DNA from: UBA2040 sp041674745
Lineage (GTDB): Bacteria; Bacteroidota; Bacteroidia; Flavobacteriales_D; Crocinitomicaceae
Length of the DNA stretch: 64,000 nucleotides
Direction of reading: 5' to 3'
NCBI GenBank assembly: GCA_041674745.1
Contig: JBAYVD010000002.1
Coordinates: forward strand, 62,001-126,000
Part shown: positions 61,102 to 64,000 of the stretch, one piece after another
How the letters are laid out: each line of letters opens with the position of its first letter
Numbering within the stretch: the first letter of the stretch is position 1
Notes under the pieces: generated by a model
What the model was told of the DNA's origin: nothing
What the model saw: only the letters and a program-made list of their open reading frames with translations
The model's database searches: none
Position numbers and translations under genes: made by a program

Positions 61102-62046
61102 ATGAAATACAAATCCATTCTCTTTTATTTAATAGTTGTCAGTTTGACGGCCTGCAACAAAGACAAAAAAATCGACAAAGCCGGGCCAAAAATGCAAGCG
61201 TTTATTGAGAGCATTTCAACGTATGCGCGTGAATTCAAGAATGATTTTATCATTATTCCACAAAATGGAATCGAATTGGCTTTTGAAGACGTTAACGCGG
61301 ACAACAATTTGAATACAACTTTCCTGCTGTCAATAGACGGTTTTGGGATGGAGGAATTGTTTTACAATGGCTCAGCGGTAGAAGAGGATGGACGACTCGC
61401 CATGGCCCAAAAAGTACGAGCTACCAAGCCAATACTCGTTGCCGATTACACCAACACTTCCGCGGGTTATGATGATGCCAAAATGAAAAATGCAGCTCAA
61501 AATTTTTTGGCTTTCCCAAGAGTTGAAAACAACTATGACTATGAATACATCCCGAATACAATCACTGAAGAAAATGCGAACGATGTAAATACCTTGGCGG
61601 ATGCTAAAAATTATTTGTACTTAATCAGCACAGGACAATATTCTTCAAAATCTGACTTTCTAGCGGCCATTGCGGCAACAAACTTTGATGTTGTGATTAT
61701 CGATTTGTTTTTTGATAACGAAGCCTTTATCAGTAGTGATTTGGACCTTATTCGTTACAAGGCCAATGGAGGTAAAAGATTATTGATTTCCTATATGAGC
61801 ATAGGTTCTGCTGAGAAATACAGATATTATTGGAAGAAATATTGGGCACGTCAGCACCCAGTATGGTTAAAAAAGAGATACGAAGGATACAAAGATGAAT
61901 ACTGGGTAATTTTTTGGAATAAGAATTGGCAAAAAATCATTTACGGAAACGACGAATCCTACACGAAGAAAATCTTAAATGCAGGATTCGATGGTACGTA
62001 TCTTGATAATGTTGAAGCGTATTATTTCTTGTATCGAAAAAACTAA
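61102..62046 (+). CDS. GH114/TM1410-like lipoprotein
   Basis: A 314-residue lipoprotein (signal LIVVSLTAC) with a (beta/alpha)8-like fold of the GH114-related TM1410 family. Blocks: DVVIIDLFFDNEAF, LLISYMSIGSAEKYRYYW and GFDGTYLDNVEAYYFL. GH114 are endo-alpha-1,4-polygalactosaminidases; TM1410-type proteins are related but not characterised. The Asp/Glu pairs remain. Surface polysaccharide cleavage is possible. Confidence 0.8.
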   Translation: MKYKSILFYLIVVSLTACNKDKKIDKAGPKMQAFIESISTYAREFKNDFIIIPQNGIELAFEDVNADNNLNTTFLLSIDGFGMEELFYNGSAVEEDGRLAMAQKVRATKPILVADYTNTSAGYDDAKMKNAAQNFLAFPRVENNYDYEYIPNTITEENANDVNTLADAKNYLYLISTGQYSSKSDFLAAIAATNFDVVIIDLFFDNEAFISSDLDLIRYKANGGKRLLISYMSIGSAEKYRYYWKKYWARQHPVWLKKRYEGYKDEYWVIFWNKNWQKIIYGNDESYTKKILNAGFDGTYLDNVEAYYFLYRKN

Positions 62047-62052
62047 AGAATT

Positions 62053-62565
62053 CTATTCACCGTCTTCGTCATCATCCATTTGCTGAGCATCTGCTGGAGT
62101 GGCATTCACGCCGGAAGCAGCATTTCCAGTTCTAATTTCAGTGTGACGAATTTCACCACCGGTTGTTCCAGCTGTTTTTCCAGTGAAAATCCCTGCCAAA
62201 CCAAGAACAAAACAGGCAATCATCCCAATTTTTGCCCAATTGTGTTTTTTGGTCGCCAAAAAGAAAGTAATCAAAGAAACTACCCCCAAAGCAATACACA
62301 AAGCAAGAAACGTCTCAGCATTCTCTTCGTGGTTGTGAATTAAAGCATCCGTAACTCCCGGAATTTTCTCCGCAATTTCTTCTGCGCCTTCGCCAGTGAA
62401 ATTAGCGATCATGGCCGTTATAGCTGTAAAAATATAAATCCCAAGTGCAGTTAATTTAACTTGTTCTTTTTTCAATAAATAACCACCAATTAGAACCAAA
62501 GTTCCAATGATTACACCAACAATAGGAAGGTGATTAACGACTAAATGTAAATGTGCTCCGTTCAT
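62053..62565 (-). CDS. DUF2231-type membrane protein
   Basis: A 170-residue protein with four helices. The N-terminal HLHLVVNHLPIVGVIIG contains the His-rich motif of DUF2231-like proteins, and a hydrophilic, Asp-rich tail ends MDDDEDGE. The His residues could bind haem or metal. Last gene of a three-gene operon with a VIT1 transporter and a CxxCH protein. Confidence 0.75.
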   Translation of the reverse strand: MNGAHLHLVVNHLPIVGVIIGTLVLIGGYLLKKEQVKLTALGIYIFTAITAMIANFTGEGAEEIAEKIPGVTDALIHNHEENAETFLALCIALGVVSLITFFLATKKHNWAKIGMIACFVLGLAGIFTGKTAGTTGGEIRHTEIRTGNAASGVNATPADAQQMDDDEDGE

Positions 62566-62597
62566 ACTACTAAATTTAAAAAATGAATACTAAACTA

Positions 62598-63692
62598 TTA
62601 GGCGATGGCGACACCTATCATTTTGCCAATTCCAAAAGTTATTGCTGCGGCTACTAAACCGAATAAAACTTGTCTAAGTCCTGAATACCAAATACTTTTC
62701 CCTGTAAACAAGGTAATGGCTGCACCAATGATGAACAATCCGACGGCACTGAAAGCAGTGCTTAGTAAAATGGCGTTATTTCCACTGAAAAACAGAAACG
62801 GAATGACCGGAATAACGGCTCCTATTGCGAACAGAATAAAAGAAGCAACTGCCGCTTCCATGGCAGAACTTGTAATATCTTCCTCATTGATACCTAATTC
62901 TTCTTTGATTAGAAATTCATGAGCATTTGCAGTATTACCTATTAAATCATTGGCCATTTTCCTTGCTTGTTCCAATGGAATTCCTTTTGATTGATAAATC
63001 AACGCAATTTCTTTTTCCTCTCCTGCTGGATTCGTAATCAATTCATCCATCTCCAATTGCATTTGGTTTTCATGCAGTTCCAATGAACTTTTCACTGAAA
63101 TCCATTCCCCCAATGCCATTGATAAAGCACCCGCTAAAAGCCCCGCAATACCGGCTAAAAGAATTTCGTTTTGTCCAGTCGTGGCTCCGGCAATTCCCAT
63201 CACCAAGCTAAAATTGGAAACCAAGCCATCATTTCCTCCCAAAACAGCCGCTCGAAGAGCATTTCCACCAACAGTTCGGTGTCTTTTTTCAAAACGGGCT
63301 AGACCGGAACCTGATATAGTAGAATTGTTATTCAAAATATTTTGCAAAACCTTTACATGCGAATTGTCAGAAATTTCATGCGGAAGGGCACCATTTTTTC
63401 GAGCTGACGAAATGGATTTGGAGAGACTTTTTTCGGTGTCCAATAATACACCCATTACATAATCATAACCGAAAATTTTTCCGATTAAATTAAGCGTTTT
63501 CGCACGGGTTGAGGGTTTTGGCATTTTCGAAGCACCCAAACCAAATTTCATCAAAAAACTCAAAGCATGCGATGCTTCAATTTCACTCATTTGGTAAAAA
63601 ATACTCGCAACGTTTTCATCTTTTTCTACTTCCGATAAAATTTTATACAAGTAACTTGCATCTACTTCGGTTTGTATATTCTTTAGATCCAT
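62598..63692 (-). CDS. VIT1/CCC1-family Fe/Mn transporter with N-terminal ferritin-like domain
   Basis: A 364-residue protein; start at 63692 (MDLKNIQTEVDASYLYK), since the longer frame runs into the upstream gene. The N-terminal ~130 residues are rubrerythrin/ferritin-like (EVEKDENVASIFYQMSEIEASHA), the C-terminal part a VIT1/CCC1 transporter (GGNDGLVSNFSLVMGIAGA; ALSMALGEWISV). The plan matches MbfA-type membrane-bound ferritins that export iron. Confidence 0.85.
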   Translation of the reverse strand: MDLKNIQTEVDASYLYKILSEVEKDENVASIFYQMSEIEASHALSFLMKFGLGASKMPKPSTRAKTLNLIGKIFGYDYVMGVLLDTEKSLSKSISSARKNGALPHEISDNSHVKVLQNILNNNSTISGSGLARFEKRHRTVGGNALRAAVLGGNDGLVSNFSLVMGIAGATTGQNEILLAGIAGLLAGALSMALGEWISVKSSLELHENQMQLEMDELITNPAGEEKEIALIYQSKGIPLEQARKMANDLIGNTANAHEFLIKEELGINEEDITSSAMEAAVASFILFAIGAVIPVIPFLFFSGNNAILLSTAFSAVGLFIIGAAITLFTGKSIWYSGLRQVLFGLVAAAITFGIGKMIGVAIA

Positions 63693-63717
63693 GATTCTGG
63701 TTATTAGCGCATTAATA

Positions 63718-64000
63718 TTACTCTGTCCAAAGTTTACCGGTTGAACTACCGTGACAACTAATACAATTGCCTGTAGTAATGCTGGTCGACATATGATTAA
63801 ATCCTGTGCTACCTTCGATAACAGGATACAAACCCGAACCAAAATCGATCGCTTCTGTTGTGTAGAAATTCCCTTTCGAATCTACTTCAATGGTGTATTT
63901 CAGTGTGCCCGTTGCTCCAGGTCCCGTGTACAATTTTACAGTAGCATTTGCAAAAGTGGCAACATTTGTATTGTTGTAAACTGTTCCTGCCACATTGAAC
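63718..64000 (-). CDS. Secreted CxxCH protein, 5' part outside the window
   Basis: The frame runs through the right edge (minus strand), so the N-terminus is missing. The visible ~94 residues are a beta-sandwich-like repeat (NVAGTVYNNTNVATFANATVKLYTGPGATGTLKYTIEVD) followed by a single haem-binding CISCH near the C-terminus (TGNCISCHGSSTGKLWTE). A c-type cytochrome-like surface or periplasmic protein. Start of the VIT1-DUF2231 operon. Confidence 0.75.
   Translation of the reverse strand, partial: FNVAGTVYNNTNVATFANATVKLYTGPGATGTLKYTIEVDSKGNFYTTEAIDFGSGLYPVIEGSTGFNHMSTSITTGNCISCHGSSTGKLWTE

Noticed and set aside
1..64000. Long antisense open frames opposite dnaE, dnaA, pckA, rocD and others
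   Set aside because: They lie opposite well-supported genes, lack family motifs and promoters, and reflect codon bias on the other strand.

Overview
The window looks like ordinary chromosome from a Bacteroidota bacterium, most likely a member of the Flavobacteriales. A Crocinitomicaceae/Fluviicola-like host is possible, but I cannot prove it. The support is: moderately AT-rich DNA; many promoters of the Bacteroidota type (TTTG, 17-22 nt spacer, TAnnTTTG); weak Shine-Dalgarno use; secreted proteins ending in type IX secretion (T9SS) sorting domains; many Cys-lipoproteins and outer-membrane beta-barrels; a DnaE with a proofreading exonuclease fused to its N-terminus; ATP-type PEP carboxykinase; and an ECF sigma factor paired with a GIN-domain membrane protein. 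I see no prophage, insertion sequence, integron or CRISPR array.

Layout. 1-9.5 kb: envelope proteins, dnaE, a SirB1-type protein and a candidate small RNA. 9.5-17 kb: a membrane patatin, an arginase-family hydrolase with a thioesterase, dnaA and an SPFH protein. 16-26 kb: a lipoprotein operon, an IMPACT protein with an M42-type peptidase, corA, an unusual SDR with an SRPBCC protein, pckA, a di-haem peroxidase and a T9SS cargo protein. 26-35 kb: rocD, SIMPL, a PspA operon, a DASS carrier, yaaA, sigma/GIN and mtaB. 35-39 kb: a small membrane protein, a papain-like protease sharing the same N-terminal anchor, cdd, clpS and a rearranged tRNA-Arg locus. 39-42 kb: a YceI-porin-ZIP operon behind a Crp/Fnr-like box. 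42-55 kb: an alcohol dehydrogenase remnant, M1 peptidase, GH13 amylase, tandem beta-barrel paralogs, glutathione peroxidase, SelO and an FMN reductase. 55-57.5 kb: a DUF983, Crp/Fnr, TauE, rhodanese x2 group. 57.6-61 kb: a light/flavin operon (a photolyase-related protein with swapped domain order, a photolyase/cryptochrome, a flavin reductase and a 46-residue DUF2256 zinc protein). 61-64 kb: a GH114-like lipoprotein and a CxxCH protein, VIT1-ferritin, DUF2231 operon.

The items most worth a second look are: (1) the tRNA-Arg locus, where two tandem 57-bp units upstream and one fragment downstream copy halves of the tRNA with the D- or T-arm replaced by a palindrome; (2) the permuted photolyase relative in its operon; (3) the anchor module shared by a 75-residue protein and a membrane papain-like protease; (4) a Crp/Fnr-type palindrome at about -41.5 of a promoter lacking a -33 element; and (5) the likely sulfane-sulfur group with a Cys-Cys Crp/Fnr regulator. 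Start codons were moved from the longest frame where a signal peptide, promoter or terminator showed the longer form to be unlikely.
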